From NCBI GenBank assembly GCA_029532415.1, contig JAQOTA010000054.1, positions 3,968,001 through 4,032,000 on the forward strand: a stretch of 64,000 nt of DNA, read 5' to 3'. Position numbers and translations under genes: made by a program. The DNA is from Marasmius tenuissimus. Lineage: Eukaryota; Basidiomycota; Agaricomycetes; Agaricales; Marasmiaceae. Below the pieces are notes generated by a model. That model saw nothing but the letters and a program-made list of their open reading frames with translations. It was not told the DNA's origin and did no database searches. Of the stretch, positions 1 to 11,746 are shown in pieces; the first letter of the stretch is position 1, and each line of letters opens with the position of its first letter.

Positions 1-598
1 GAAAAAGATAACCTCGGCTAGCGAGATAAATGTGTCGAATGGAACGCCCCCGGCGTTAGTCAAGAAAAACCAAGAAAAGGAGAAGAGTGGACAAGAGAAG
101 AACAGCTGTCGCCGACGCGTAAGAAGCGGATGCAACTATCTATATATGTCTCCGGACATGTAGGATCTCAATTGCTCCACGAAAGTTTCGTTAGGACGAA
201 ACAAAACAATCAGACTACGTAGGCAAGATTCGTTTTCCCCCACTTCGTAGGTTAGCAACGGAGGGCCGTATCTCCAGATGTATGATCAGTCCACGCTACT
301 CCGGACAGGGATATGCACTGAAATAGGGAGGCCTTCTACGAGGTCTTTGTTTCCTGTGTAACCGTGGAGCCCAAAATAGAGAAGGAAGCGATCGCCAGTG
401 TAACTGTGGCACCGTAATTTAATGAATACGGATAATCACGACATGGAAGGTCTTGGCGTACACAGCCTGCGATAAGGGTGAACACGGAAGGAGAAAGGAT
501 CGGCGGCGGAATCGGATTGGGCTGCTTGTGGCAGATCTGAACAAAAAGTCAAAACATGCATCGAGGGATTATCAAGAATTGGGCCATACCTGTAGGCC
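1..598. other. left edge, no supported gene
   Basis: I see no convincing coding region. Open frames are short and match no family. A minus-strand stretch near 535-590 looks like an intron (GT..CAG), so an unrecognised minus-strand gene may run off the left edge, but this cannot be settled here. Confidence 0.4.
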
Positions 599-811
599 TC
601 AGAGCAGGACAAAGCCTGGCCTTGCGCTGTACTGTGGCGCGAGCTCCCGCTCCGCTAAGTTATCTCGGAGAAGGTGAGCATTGAGCTTGACAGACAGGGA
701 TCATTGACGAACACAAACTGCGCTTAATCCTCAGCTCCCTATTCGTTATGTAACGAGAACCCATACATACCACATCACCCGACCTCCGGACGGAATCTAT
801 GGAGGTAAAAG
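599..811 (-). CDS. possible 3' exons of an unrecognised gene
   Basis: Two minus-strand segments, 771-811 and 599-685, join across an 85-nt GTATGT..AAG intron into one frame. The joined peptide includes SIDSVRRSGDVLNAHLLRD, continues NLAERELAPQY and stops at 599-601. The exon-like frame and good splice sites suggest the 3' end of a real gene. No family is recognised, and neither the 5' exons (probably between 812 and about 1150) nor the start codon could be placed. It could also be chance. Confidence 0.22.
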
Positions 812-1168
812 CTGTAGAGAAGAATGGACAGCGTGGTAGCATCGCAGATTCCCGGCCTTCGGATGGAGATGTATGATATGAGACATGGTGGAGACTCAGG
901 GTTCCACGTTCATCAAGCCAGCCACAAGGATCAGGAGACAGGAATCAAGGTGTCCTGGCCACGATATCACTCCGTTGTACTGCCATTTGGTGTGTATCGC
1001 AGTGTCGAAGATTCCGAAGTAATATCAACACAATCTATCTGTTATTTGCGAAACGATAGCAAAAGATCTGAACAAAGACATCAGCAACGCGTTTCATACC
1101 GGGAGGAACGCGGTGTGGGCGTACACAAGTACAGCTTTTCGAGCGCGTTAGTCCTTCACAATTGCCGT

Positions 1169-1860
1169 TTACAGCTTCCCTTTCATCTCGTCATAGACCT
1201 GCTGGATTTCCTCCTTCGAGAGAGACTTGGCGGGCCAACCGATGCCTAAGCCTTCTTCCTCGTTCGGCTTAGGGATGACATGAAAGTGAACGTGGTCCAC
1301 AACCTTGAGCGATAGATCAGAAAGGCAAAAGAAAGAGTAGGTCAGCTTAATCTCCGTACTTGGTGTGCCAAACGTCCGTTATTCTGCAGAATGTTGTAGT
1401 TTTCGGAGCCTTGAGCTATAGCGATTTTCTTCGCGATTGGTAAGATATCTTGAAGGTACTCGTCCGGTAGCTCGTGCGCCTTCTGAGCGTGGTCTAAGGT
1501 CGTATATCAATTCTAATGCGATTGGAATTGACACTACTCCGATGAGGTACTCACACTTCGGTATCACCAGCGAGTGTCCCTTAGATAGAGGTCCGATATC
1601 AACAAATGAGAACCTTTCAGAGCTCTTCAGTACTCCAATAAGATATATCTTGAGTTTGAACGAACGATAGCTCGGTTTCAATGAGCTTAAAGCTGGGGAT
1701 TTCCCCTGGGTAGATCTGATAAGTAAACCGTGTTAACATGAGCAGTCGGGCGACTACCTTTGATTATCTTGCAAAAGAGGCAAGTTGCAAGCGACCTAAC
1801 AGTAATTTTTCGAATTCAGAGGTCCAATTGAAGACAGAAGACGAAGCACTTCGCAGCCAT
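1169..1860 (-). CDS. HIT (histidine triad) family protein, HINT-type
   Basis: Small nucleotide hydrolase of the HINT branch, expected to hydrolyse purine nucleoside phosphoramidates in cytosol or nucleus. Spliced on the minus strand from an ATG at 1860 with an 11-nt first exon and four introns. The product is about 140 aa, usual for HINT1. Visible family landmarks in order are CLFCKIIKGEIPSFKLIE, FVDIGPLSKGHSLVIPKYH, an AHELPDEYL helix, and near the C-terminus the catalytic triad HVHFHVIP followed by PKPNEEEGLGIGWP. All three active-site histidines are present. The splice junctions were chosen because they restore these motifs in frame. It lies on the same strand as the 2OG oxygenase upstream. 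Family assignment is firm; the tiny first exon (MAAK) is the least certain part. Confidence 0.9.
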
Positions 1861-2560
1861 TATGTTCCTTGGTCAATTTACGGTGATGGTTGAGAAAGCG
1901 TGACGTTAGGTCGTGACCGTCACAACCTTCCGTAGCTCCTCCTCCGAGATCAACTTCGCAAGCCTCCGCCCGCCAAGAACCCACATACCCAGTCGAGATC
2001 CGACTCGAGCGAAGCGAGGGTAGGCTCATGATATCTTCCTGAGTAGCTTGGTCCCGTTTCTCAAGGTCGTGCCGCCGCCACCGCCAAATCGCAGCATCCC
2101 AAGGACAACCTAGGTCCTACTGAGATCAATAGTTCACCACCTATCACTCTGAGGAGCCTAATACCGTCATGATTTTCATTATGCTCGTCTAACGGATTTA
2201 CGCATCTGTACCAATCGTTCGGTCGATGTCAGAGAGGTAAAAGACGTTCCGGGTGCACTGCTTCCAAGAGTTCGGTCGACCCAGACTTCTGGATGATGCG
2301 GAATGAACGACTTCTCGACAAACTGCCGCAATTCAAACGTTCTCGGTGTTCAGAAGTGCTCAGATTTCGTGCGTGAGATTGAACACCGAGAATAAGGTTG
2401 CCGCCGGAACATCAGGAACAGTCGAAGATTGTCCAGTGCACCAGGGCCAAAGGTCGAGACTCCCAAAGACTCTCGAGGATTTAAGTGAAGATATATAACG
2501 GATCATATGTCCGCCAAAAGAGATGAGATCTAGCGTCTGGACACTAATATATCTCGAGCC
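1861..2560. other. intergenic, promoter of HIT gene
   Basis: This is the space between the 2OG-oxygenase stop and the HIT start. A minus-strand stretch around 1890-2090 stays open (SLPSLRSSRIST) and could be 5' leader or a small exon, but no family and no consistent splicing were found. Confidence 0.4.
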
Positions 2561-4191
2561 CTAATGTCCGTATGTTGCTTTGAACCGTGACTGAACATAT
2601 TCGCCAGCCGTAACGACCTCGTACTTGGCCGGACGTTCCCCAGAGATGCAGCTTGGAATGGGCTGCGAAGGAAACGTCGATACTCATCAGCCAAGACCTT
2701 GTCCGCCGTCAAATTTCAAAGGGTACTCATACCTCTAGTCGAACATCATAATCGGTGCCAAAGAACAACGGGATCGAGTAACGACGTTTGCCACTCTTGT
2801 TGATCACTCGATGAACCGTAGATTTGAATACGTCGTCTGTTTGATCGAGATCAGAATGTAGTATGGAAGAAGGCTGTCGACCTACTTGTCCAGCGAGCAA
2901 GCTGATCACCGAGGCTGATGTCAATTGGATACTCAGCTTGTTTCCTGTATCTCCAGCGAGTGGCCTGTCACTTACTTCACGACGAATGTTCCTATTGGCA
3001 CGATGAAGAATATCTATTTGGCAAGGCGACGAGACCCACCTGGAATGGGAGGTGCATCGATCCATTCCTTTTGAGCATTGAGAACCTGAAGTGCTTGGAT
3101 TCCCGGTTCTTGCCAAAGGATCGTGAAGCACTGCGTTGACGTTTGCATCTCACTCAGAGTTCCTTCAAAAAGAGAGGTAACATATCGCCCACCTCCCAGC
3201 TGTTGGTAGTCGGTATCAGGATACAAGCAAGGGCAAAAAGGTAACGGCGCTTACTCCGTGTGTGCTCCAATACCTATAATACCTTCATCCGTCGGTCCTG
3301 TCTGGTCTGGGTAGTGGATGATACGCATTAGAGCCGCAGAATTTCTTGTCTATAGTTTTTCAGCTAAACGAATTAAATGACCGACGGCATTACCTTATCG
3401 TCGAAGAAACCCTCATCGATATCAAGGGCAAGGGCAAAGATAGGGAACAAAAGCTTCCCGAGGTTGACCACCGCATGGCTAAAAACATATCTAAGGTGAT
3501 TAAAAGTACCGATAGCTAACGGAGTGAATGAAACTCAACTAGTATTCCAAAGCGGCGACACGGAAAGCGGGAAGCTCTGATGGCCAAACATTCGCCCCGC
3601 TCAGTACTCCCTGGTCCTGCTGCGCTTTACCGCTGTCTGTCTCTTTCATAGCTTCCCAACCGAATTCAAACCCTTCTTGTAGGTCACCCTTGCCGTTTGA
3701 GTCGTTATTCCCGCTCAGCAACGGCGAATAACCCTTAAAACTGGGTGTCTTCTTGTTCTCGATCTTGTTGCAAGCGATACGGTCGACCAATCAGTTGCCT
3801 TCGTCAGTACCTCACCTCTTCAACTTCCACGCACCTCCATTTTGGAATCCATCGGCAGCGCGAAGAATTCCTTGGAGCTGGATAACGCCTTTCCTACCGT
3901 TTCCTCCTCAACACCGTGATTTTTCACTGGTTTCAAGGCTGTCAGATTGATTTTGAGTACTTAGATATAATGGATATACCGTAGAAGAACCCGACATTCA
4001 TGCACGCCTGACGAACCTCCTCTGCCAACGCCTTTCTAACGTTCGCGTCTGGGCTGACGATGTCCTTGAGGTCTCTGGGAGAGACTAGGCTGAGTAGAGT
4101 ACACAATATCACTCTGAAACAGGTAAACCTACATGATCGGTATATCCTTGAAGGCTTGGTTTGCCTCCCCCGCTGCTTCGACCAAGGACAT
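2561..4191 (-). CDS. 2OG-Fe(II) dioxygenase (isopenicillin N synthase-like)
   Basis: Non-haem iron, 2-oxoglutarate-dependent oxygenase of the IPNS/DIOX_N plus 2OG-FeII_Oxy type; the substrate cannot be told from sequence. The start ATG is at 4191 (MSLVEAAGEANQAF). The N-terminal domain shows KALAEEVRQACMNVGFFY then VKNHG, the family's classic GFFY..NHG block. Next come PSFKGYSPLL, a GDLQEGFEFGWE block and PAFRVAAL. The jelly-roll core shows MRIIHYPDQTGP and IGAHTD (iron ligands His and Asp, the Asp codon split by an intron). It then shows CFTILWQEPGIQALQV, distal ligand region STVHRVIN, and 2OG-binding RYSIPLFFG. It ends AGEYVQSRFKATYGH. There are at least seven introns. The exact acceptor after HTD is unsure, so a few residues there may be missing. 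It diverges from the PRMT3 gene with 179 bp between starts, a likely shared promoter. Confidence 0.88.
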
Positions 4192-4370
4192 GATGGTGGT
4201 TTGGTCAAGAACGCGGGGTACTACCCTGACTCTGGTGCCGGCCCGGGATTAGACTCTCGTGACCGTGGAATGTTATTTCTCTTTCGGTCTACCACACGGT
4301 CTTTCATCAACATCCATCTCGAATTTTCTTTTCTCTTTTTCCTTATCATCGATATCTTCTCATCTCTGCC

Positions 4371-6585
4371 ATGAGCATCCATCTAAAAGCCGATCCGAAA
4401 GTGGTAGAACCTGAAGACGACGTAGAAAGCATATCGAGCTCAGAGGACGAGGACGATGATGATCAGACCTGGGAGGACTGGGTCGAGGATTCCAATAACA
4501 ATCAGTCCTGCAAATCTCTCTTCGAAGACAAGACATTGCAGAACGCAGAGGCTGCGCTCGAACATGATAAGAAGGCTCATGGCTTCGATCTGAACGAAAT
4601 CTGCGCAAAGCTGTGTGAGTGGGTGAATATTTTAGGCGCTGTTGTAACTTCTCATCTAACCTTTCCTGGACGCGCGGTCTCTAGCTTTAGACGTGCATGG
4701 ACGTATCCGATTGATCAACTTCATTCGAAAAACAGTGAGAAATCGTCTATCGATTGACTTATACGCGTTTAATGACGGATATTCTCCAGAAACCTACTCC
4801 TCAAAGCGCGTCAGAATTGAAAGGGTCAGACTTCGCGTCGGATGAGTATTTGAGGCCTGTTTTAGAGGACGACCCTTTGCTACGTGAGTTTGAAGCTTTC
4901 ATTCTCTGTGCCTGGTCCAGTGTAGCGCTTGGGTTTGTTCTGACATTGCATGTCGTATAGAATTACAGTCAGACGATTGGTCTGATTCCGAAGATGAGGA
5001 TGCTTCATCCGACCCCGAAAAGCGTATCAAAGCTCTCGAGAGGAAGCTTGAGCAAGCACGAGCGGAATTCAATGCCTATCGTTCTCTAATCAACCAACGT
5101 CTCAACCTTATCGAAGCAGCCAGCGACAGCGCTGCGGAGAATGCACAAAAGCCGAGAGACGATGACACGCATTACTTTGAGAGTTACGGTGCAAACGGTG
5201 CGTCGCAGTTCGGACTCCTGTTTGGCTCAGAGAGCTCAAGAAACACCAGACATACACGCCGTGATGATCCAGGACAAAGTCCGCACGTCTACCTACGCAC
5301 GCTACATCCTCACCACCCCATCGGTGTTCGAGGGTGCCACCGTGCTTGACGTGGGATGCGGCACAGGTATTCTCTCCCTGTTTGCCGCACGTGCTGGGGC
5401 GAAGAGAGTAATTGCCGTCGATGCCAGTGACATCGCAGGAAAAGCCGAAAAGATCGTCCAGGCCAACGATTTCCAAAATATCATCACCGTCGTTCGTGGC
5501 AAGGTTGAAGATATTAAGCTTCCTGATGGCATCGAGAAGGTCGATGTGATCATATCCGAGTGGATGGGTTATGCCTTGCTATACGAAAGTATGCTGGACT
5601 CGGTGTTGACTGCTAGGACAAGGTTTTTGAAACCCGGGGGTATCATGGCACCCAGTCAGTGTAAAATGATGCTCGGGCTTTCTGATGCGTCCGAGATTGT
5701 GAAGGACAGGATATCTTTCTGGAACGATGTGTATGGTAAGAGTCTGTTCTTGGCTGCTTGCGATTTGCCGCCTCATGAATGTTCTCTTAGGATTCGACCT
5801 TTCGGTCATGGCTCAGGAGGTCCCAGAAGAAGCTATCGTCGACGTAGTTGGTCCTCATACCATGCTGAGCGATCCTCATGTTGTCAAGGTCAGTTCCTGG
5901 AGAACCGTTTATCATCGTAGGCGCTAACATTTCACGGCACAGGACATCTATATCCCTGAAGTCACCGCGCGCCAACTCGACTTCACATCCGCCTTCAAAT
6001 TAGTCTCTACGGTCCAACGCCGTACCAAAGTCACCGCTTTCATCCTCTACTTCGATACGTTCTTCACCCAGTCGGGTCAGCCTGTACCCCCTGACGCTGA
6101 GGTCCAAATCGTAGGCGAAGATCAAGCTGTGCTCGCCGAGGTCTGGCCTGTTGGCGGAAAAGCTGCTCCTCAACGCCGAGCCAGCCAACACAATCTATCT
6201 GAGAGGAAGCTGGAAAGGAGGAAAACCGAGGATGAGGCTTCGCTCAAGGCGAAGCAGAAGGAGAAGGAGGTCGATACTATAACCAGCTTTAGCACAGGCC
6301 CGAGGAGTATTCCGACGCATTGGAAACAGACCCTGTTCATGTTGAGGGAACCTTTCGTTGCAGATGAAGGTGCGTGTGGATGCCTATCTCCTCTTCGAAG
6401 GAGGCTGTTTGCTGACATTGAGCGTACTAGGCACGGTTGTTCTGGGTCAATTCTGCTGTCGAAAGAGCGAGTCAAACTCGAGAGAACTGGATGTCGAGAT
6501 TCGGTATACGGTGAAGGATGGAGAGGGCGCTGACGCGGCCACGACTCGTGACGATGTCATCGTGCAGATGTACAAGGTCAGATAA
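4371..6585 (+). CDS. protein arginine N-methyltransferase 3-like
   Basis: Type I SAM-dependent arginine methyltransferase of the PRMT3 group, which in yeasts and animals modifies ribosomal protein uS5. The N-terminus is acidic (SSSEDEDDDDQTWEDW), followed by a degenerate C2H2 finger region, a coiled coil (EKRIKALERKLEQA) and the catalytic core. The core shows FESYGANDIHAVMIQDKVRT, motif I VLDVGCGTGILSLFAARAG, the double-E loop SEWMGYALLYESML, and GGIMAP. The C-terminal beta-barrel includes THWKQTLFML and ends VIVQMYKVR. There are several introns, including the one after FWNDVYG. In the finger, both His positions survive (EHDKKAH), but the usual CLFC pair reads SLFE, so zinc binding there is doubtful. 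Family assignment is firm. It is roughly 600 aa, normal for PRMT3. Confidence 0.92.
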
Positions 6586-7128
6586 GTTGGAGTGTACGGC
6601 CTGCGAGAGAGGAGGAATGTACCTTATTCCAGTAACTATGGAGTGCTTGATTACGCCTCTTGTCATCTGCAGAATTAGATACATTCTGAGGTTCCGAACC
6701 TCCGAGTCGGCTTGACTCAGTTTCGGTACTCCAGCGCGCCTGGTCGGGACCTTGGAATTCTATTGCTAATTTTCAATTCACCGTCAGATTCGGGACATGA
6801 CTCGTTTTCTAATTTCTCGCAGAAGAAAGACCAGGGTGGTGTTGGTGAACTCGGAGATGGCGACACCAGCGGGTTTTTTTTTCGAGTTTGGTGGTCACTA
6901 GGACTGCTGCGGTCTGATGCACGTGCGTCTGGACAAGCACCTGGGGGTTTCTTTAGTGTGGTGCTAGAGGCGCTTTCAGTCCGCTGCGGTCCTGCTGCGA
7001 ATAAATAAAGCACATGACTCGGTCCCGACGTCTACCCATTTTACCCGCAGCTCAAGCGCGCTAAGTAATGATGACAGACTGAGGGACCGTGAAACACGAA
7101 GCACGAGTCGGGGGGAGGGGGCTAAGGG
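6586..7128. other. intergenic
   Basis: This holds the 3' flank of the PRMT3 gene and the promoter of the small TATA-driven gene. Overlapping open frames on both strands near 6717-7010 have no family features and no splice logic. No RNA gene was seen. Confidence 0.5.
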
Positions 7129-7137
7129 TATAAAAGG
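7129..7137 (+). promoter_or_regulatory. TATA box of small gene 1
   Basis: TATAAAAGG, 80-88 bp before the ATG at 7217. The same nonamer stands at nearly the same distance before the two paralogous small genes. Confidence 0.7.
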
Positions 7138-7216
7138 CCTCTGAATGAGACAGGGTTACTGCACTGCACACCAGTGCTTTTAACTGCCTCCGAACCACTC
7201 TCGCAACCAACCTACC

Positions 7217-7506
7217 ATGATGTCCAAACAAGCCTCACAAAAGACCGAGTCTACAACCTCTCTCATTCCTAGTGGCTTAAAGAGTCCGTCGCAAATATTA
7301 TCGTGGGGTTCGAAGAAATCACACAACAGTAAGTCGTGAGGTCTTTGTTCCATAGACGACAGTAACTGAGGCGTTTTTCGCTAGAAACTGCGGGCAAGGG
7401 CGAAGTTATAACATGTCCCAAAAGTGAATCGGAATTCGCCAAAAAAGCGAAAGCTCATGGGTGGAGTTCCCCTTCACCGGCACGGCCATGCCTTAGTGGC
7501 CTATAG
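7217..7506 (+). CDS. 77-aa protein, FAxKAKxxGW small-protein family (copy 1)
   Basis: Two exons (7217-7328 and 7385-7506) with a phase-1 GTAAGT..CTAG intron give 77 aa. The N-terminus carries KTESTTSLIPSGLKS. The middle is Ser/Lys-rich and probably disordered. The C-terminus reads SEFAKKAKAHGWSSPSP then ARPCLSGL. No signal peptide or membrane segment is seen. Two paralogues in this window (30904-31199 and 44572-44855) share both end motifs, length, intron phase and TATA box; this copy is the most divergent and has no esterase neighbour. I do not recognise the family and assign no function. The canonical TATA box suggests strong or regulated expression (inference). Conservation between the three copies is the main evidence that this is a real gene. 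It is convergent with the CCDC25-like gene. Confidence 0.75.
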
Positions 7507-7764
7507 ACATGGGTTCTCCTGTCCTTCATTGGGTATGTTCGCGGTTCAGTTGACTGGCATTCGAGGATCTGACCAGCCTACAGACACGACGTTGGCTTTC
7601 GCACAGATACCTGAATGTACAATATCTCATATATTATTGGATTTATATCTGGAACAGCTATCTATACTTCGTAGCCTATGAGCTTCAACTAATACCTCGG
7701 AAGGGTCTGTATTTACTTACCGTGACATCGTACTACTGTGTATATCTCTTTTCACCCTCGGTAA

Positions 7765-8782
7765 TCACATAAAATCGTCTTCCAATTCACGTCCAGTTTT
7801 ACGAGGGGTGTTATCGTCCTCTTCGACCTCGCCACTGAACAGCGAATCGTACGATCGTGCTGCTTTCTCTGTTTCCCTTTGTCGAGCGAGTTCTAGATCT
7901 GCTTTTTTCTGCGGAGACCGAGGTAAGGTACGGGTGGAGGGAAGCGTAAGTCACTCACCTTTTCAGCTGCAGCAGCTCGTCGTACCGCCGTTTCTTTCTT
8001 GATTCGGTCAACCCTTTCCTGTTCGTGATCGACCTCTTTCTCGACTTTTGTTTTGTTGAGTCGGTTCACGATGGGGTTTTCTCGTTTCGGAACGTGAACT
8101 AGGCGGTGTGAGTCTCAAGGAAGCTGGGTAAGGTAAAGCAACACGACGTACCTCGTTTGACCTATATTTCACTTGCAAGGATATAGGAAGTTGAAAAAGG
8201 TAGCAGAGGTTTGGATGCCCTACCCGTTTGTCATTGTGAAATGAAACTTGTCCTACTGCCATGTCGCCCGTTTTCTGGAAGGCCTTCAGTCGGTCGTAGA
8301 CGTACTCAATGTAGATTTAATCTAACCTTGAGATTGTCCGCGGGGGTGTATATGATAGTCAGATTATCCTTCTTGTTACCTATTCTCCAATGATGAGCCA
8401 TGTCTTCGTCTTTCGGTGACATCGCGACGCACCTTCAATAGAGTTGGCCTTCACTAGCTGAGCACAATCTGTCAACAGTGCTTCCGGTATCGCTTCCCAG
8501 GACATTCCCTCGGGCATTCGTAGGTAAACGTGGGCGGAGGATAGCTTGTCAACGTGAAACCACAGATCCTGCGGCCAGGCATATTTGATCAGTTCTTCAT
8601 CTGGATAATCCAGCCAAGTTCAGGACAATTCGGGTACGATCATTGAGGTTGACCCGTACTTTCAACCTTATCCCGACCCATGTATATGACCGTCGGGGGA
8701 GTCGTAGCTGCTCAGGGTATCAGAAAGTAATTCTTGTAGCTACTGAAGCAGTGATACCGGTTGAAGAGAAGAATAAGACCAT
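7765..8782 (-). CDS. CCDC25-like NFACT-R domain protein
   Basis: Orthologue group of human CCDC25 and yeast Jlp2, built on the NFACT-R (DUF814) domain; its relatives bind nucleic acid and the role here is unknown. It starts at 8782 with MVLFFSST. After introns it shows the conserved core: [20 protein letters not shown], then [20 protein letters not shown], then [19 protein letters not shown]. These are followed by [28 protein letters not shown] and [19 protein letters not shown]. The C-terminal half is a charged coiled coil ([16 protein letters not shown]). It ends SYDSLFSG, an acidic stretch, and GRELEDDFM, matching the family's usual acidic ..FM end. It is about 210 aa, normal for the family. 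It is divergent with RBM25 across 267 bp. Confidence 0.93.
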
Positions 8783-8862
8783 TTCTGCACGTCGAGGTCA
8801 AGGTTCGGGAAAGAGTAGAATCGACGTCACATGACGAGTGGATATAGGTGATGTGTGACCTC

Positions 8863-8876
8863 TGTGACATGTCACA
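8863..8876. promoter_or_regulatory. perfect 14-bp palindrome in divergent promoter
   Basis: TGTGACATGTCACA is fully self-complementary. It lies between the divergent starts of the CCDC25-like gene (8782) and the RBM25-like gene (9050), with a further TCACATGAC about 30 bp to the left. It could be a bZIP/bHLH-type site serving both genes; this is inference from position and symmetry. Confidence 0.35.
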
Positions 8877-9049
8877 CTTCTGTTCCTCTACGACCAGCAT
8901 CTTCCTTTCTTCGACTGCGCTCTGTGTTTTTTTGCTGCTATTCTATAATATATAAGGTGAGCTATGACACTCCACAAAAGCTCAGTTAGACTGATTATTT
9001 CCTCAGAATCTCTTTATTAAGGAGAAGGAACAATTGAAGACGTGTAGAA

Positions 9050-11275
9050 ATGTTGCCAAATCGCATGGGACTTGGTCTGCGTCCACCTCTGCCATCTTAT
9101 GGCCAAGGACCCTCAATGTCGGCTCTTGCACAGCAGCAGGCAATGCAAAATCAAAGTTTTGCGCCCCCACCAGCTCAAAAGACAGTGTCACTCTTCGTCG
9201 GCTCAATATCGGGCGGCGTAACAGACAACTTTTTGAACGATTTGCTTGCCGTGAGTGTATATCGAATGAATGAGGCAAAGTGCGTTACTGACTGAAATTT
9301 CAGGCTTGTGGCCCAATAAAGTCGTTCAAACGACTCATAACACCTGCGAATAAACCTCAAGGTTTCGGTTTCGCTGAATTCGAAGATCCTGACGGAGCGT
9401 TGAGGGCCGTGGCATTGTTGAACGGGGTTGAATTACCTGCTTTGGAGGACGGATGCGCGAACAAGAAGCTTCTGGTGCGTCTTACCCAGCTTTCGTGGTA
9501 TCGCTTCAAACCTACGTCGGGTTTCAATTTTCTAGGTCAAAGCAGACGAGAAGACAAAGGCTTTTTTGGATGCCATCAATTCCCAAAGAATGGCTACCAG
9601 TGTGCGTGTGCCGTCTTTTCTCTTAGTTTTGCCGTCCCGTGACGTTAAAGTTCAATTAATACTCTATTCAGACCGATGAGGACAAGACCAAAGCCGCGAA
9701 AGCCCAAATCGAAAAGTTAGTAGAAGATATCAACAAGCAGTCTCAAGATGCAACCAATAACGGTCTCCTCGACAAGGAAAAATACGTGATACCCCCTCAC
9801 CTCCACGACCTTCAAGAAGCCGATCTCCCCGAAACACAACGAGGACTCGTCATCTCCGAAATTGCCATGTTCAGAGAACGAGCTGCCAAACGCGAACGAG
9901 AGAAAATGCGCGACGTTCAGGCCAATATATCGACCGTGGCTGCACCAAGTGGTCCGAAAGCACGCGAATGGGGAAAACCGCGCCCTGCACAGCCAGTCCC
10001 AGCCTCAGCCACATCACCGGTGTCGTCGTCATCATCGAAAGGGAAATTTGCTTTCAACGGTTTCGTGAAGGAGGAACAGTCTCAGGTCGATGAGCGGAAG
10101 CCAAAATCAGACGAGGAGCTCGAGCGAGAGAGAAAGGAGGCGAGAGAGCGAGATGAAGAGGCCTCTTTCCAGGATGTACGCGAAAAAAAGACTTGGAGAC
10201 CTTCATGCATACTCATTGCTTGACTTTTAGCGCGAACGGCGTTATGAACCTCGTGAACGACAGCGTATCGCGGCCTTGAAACGAACGATAGAGCGAGAGC
10301 GAGCCGTCAAAGAGGCCGAGGAGCGGGATCGTATTGAGATGCGTGAGAGGTTGGACGTCTGGGATGATGATGAGAGCGACGAACTGTTCTACGTTGATAG
10401 GTGCGCTTTCCTTTGCTTCATCCATCAGCAAGTGGCTCAGTTTCGCTTTCTTCTAGGGCACGATGGAGGCAACTTCGAGCGCGTCGGTTGGAAGCAGAGG
10501 AAGCGGCGGACTCCAAGTCTCGCAAATTTGAAGAGCAAGAAGCCGAAAATCTCAGACGAGAGTCAGAGGACTTCTTGGCCCGGCAGATGGACGAGATGCA
10601 AGCGCTGGCTGAGGAGCAGCGTAAGGCAGGGCTGTTGCTCGATGACGGTGCTCCTGTCAAACTCAATGTATCGCTGGCGCCAGCTCCGGCTAAGGATGGT
10701 GCTGGTAAGGAGAAGGCGACGTTATTCGTTCAGGATGAGGAAGAGGAGGATGCGATTAAGAAGCGGAAGGTTCCTTTGGTGAAGTTGGACTTCAGTGTGG
10801 CTGAGACTGGAGAGAAAGCGTTGGAGCGACTAGAGAGGATAAAGGAGTCGGTACCCCACGACAAGGAGGCACTGTTCAAGGCCAGGGTTAGATGGGATGG
10901 CCTGTCAGATGTGCGTTCTACTTCTCTCTTCTTGAGTGATGCTGATCATGTCCCCTTAGTCTGTGATTGACAGGAAGTTTGAACCATTGGTCAAACGACT
11001 CATTATTCAATACCTTGGTGAGATGGAAGAGGAGGATTTGATTTTATTCGTCCTTGAACATCTCAAGGATCACAAGTCACCTTCAAAATTGGTAGAAGGC
11101 CTCGAACCTGTGCGTGCATTGGCTCCTTTGCTTTGACCGTCTTGTTGACAGTTCTCCGCTTTAGGTACTCGAAGAAGAAGCTGTTGAATTGACCAAGAGC
11201 GTGTGGCGGCAAATCATCTTCGAGAGCATGGCGTACGGCGAAGGCCTCCTCACTGAAAAAATGCTCGTCGACTAG
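9050..11275 (+). CDS. RBM25-type splicing factor (RRM + PWI)
   Basis: U1-associated splicing regulator of the RBM25/Snu71 group, nuclear. The N-terminal 50 residues are Gln/Pro-rich (MSALAQQQAMQNQSFAPPP). The RRM follows: RNP2 SLFVGSISGG, then IKSFKRLITPANK, RNP1 GFGFAEFEDPDGALRA. A middle region holds INKQSQDATNNGLLDKEKY and PETQRGLVISEIAMFRERAA. A long Arg/Glu coiled region (RERAVKEAEERDRIEMRERL) contains WDDDESDELFY. The C-terminal PWI domain shows VIDRKFEPLVKRLIIQYLGE, EEDLILFVLEHLKDHKSP and LEEEAVELTKSVWRQIIFE. It ends GLLTEKMLVD at 11273-11275. At least seven introns. All three family modules are in the usual order, so the assignment is firm. Confidence 0.93.
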
Positions 11276-11373
11276 TGTGGCCCAAGGACTTGGTGCGTAG
11301 CGGTAGTATCGACGTTGTGTCTGCTGAGAAGTGTACTTCACTTCGTTTACTCTAAAGTATTCTTCATATTGCG

Positions 11374-11746
11374 TCACATGGCATAGTGGCGGGGGCGCGG
11401 CGGCTGGGCGCGGGTACCTGGGCTGATTTTGACATGAGAAGGGATTCTTCGATTCTGGGTCTGTGACGTGAGTTCACCTTTGATCCCTCCAAAAGATGTA
11501 ATGATATTGCTTTTCTCGAACCTACCATCCGCGAGCCTGTAGACCCAAGGTCTTTCGGGATCCCTATCTTCCTTGGAGTGATTCAAAACCAGCTTCCACA
11601 TGCGTTCCTGACAAGAAATCATTGTTCACCCTCGTTGAGTCCGAACTTTCGCTTTTCTTCTGTTCAGGCGTCCCTTTGATCTCTCCCAATTCATGCGGAT
11701 CGTGACGTTGTGGCCTGCCGCTGTCGCTTTCAGGGTAGTGCTCCAT
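11374..11746 (-). CDS. possible small hypothetical gene
   Basis: Two minus-strand frames overlap. One begins MEHYPESDSGRPQRHDPHEL (ATG at 11746), is hydrophilic and stops at 11564. The other begins at an ATG at 11622 and includes ERMWKLVLNHSKEDRDPERP, WVYRLADGRFEKSN and IITSFGG. The second looks protein-like (amphipathic, few low-complexity residues). Joining them needs an implausibly short 22-nt intron or a frameshift, so this may be a broken or mis-read gene. No family is recognised. It is convergent with RBM25. Confidence 0.25.

Noticed and set aside
1796..2029. 77-codon minus-strand frame overlapping the HIT gene start
   Set aside because: It overlaps the first exon and intron of the HIT gene in another frame and has no family features.
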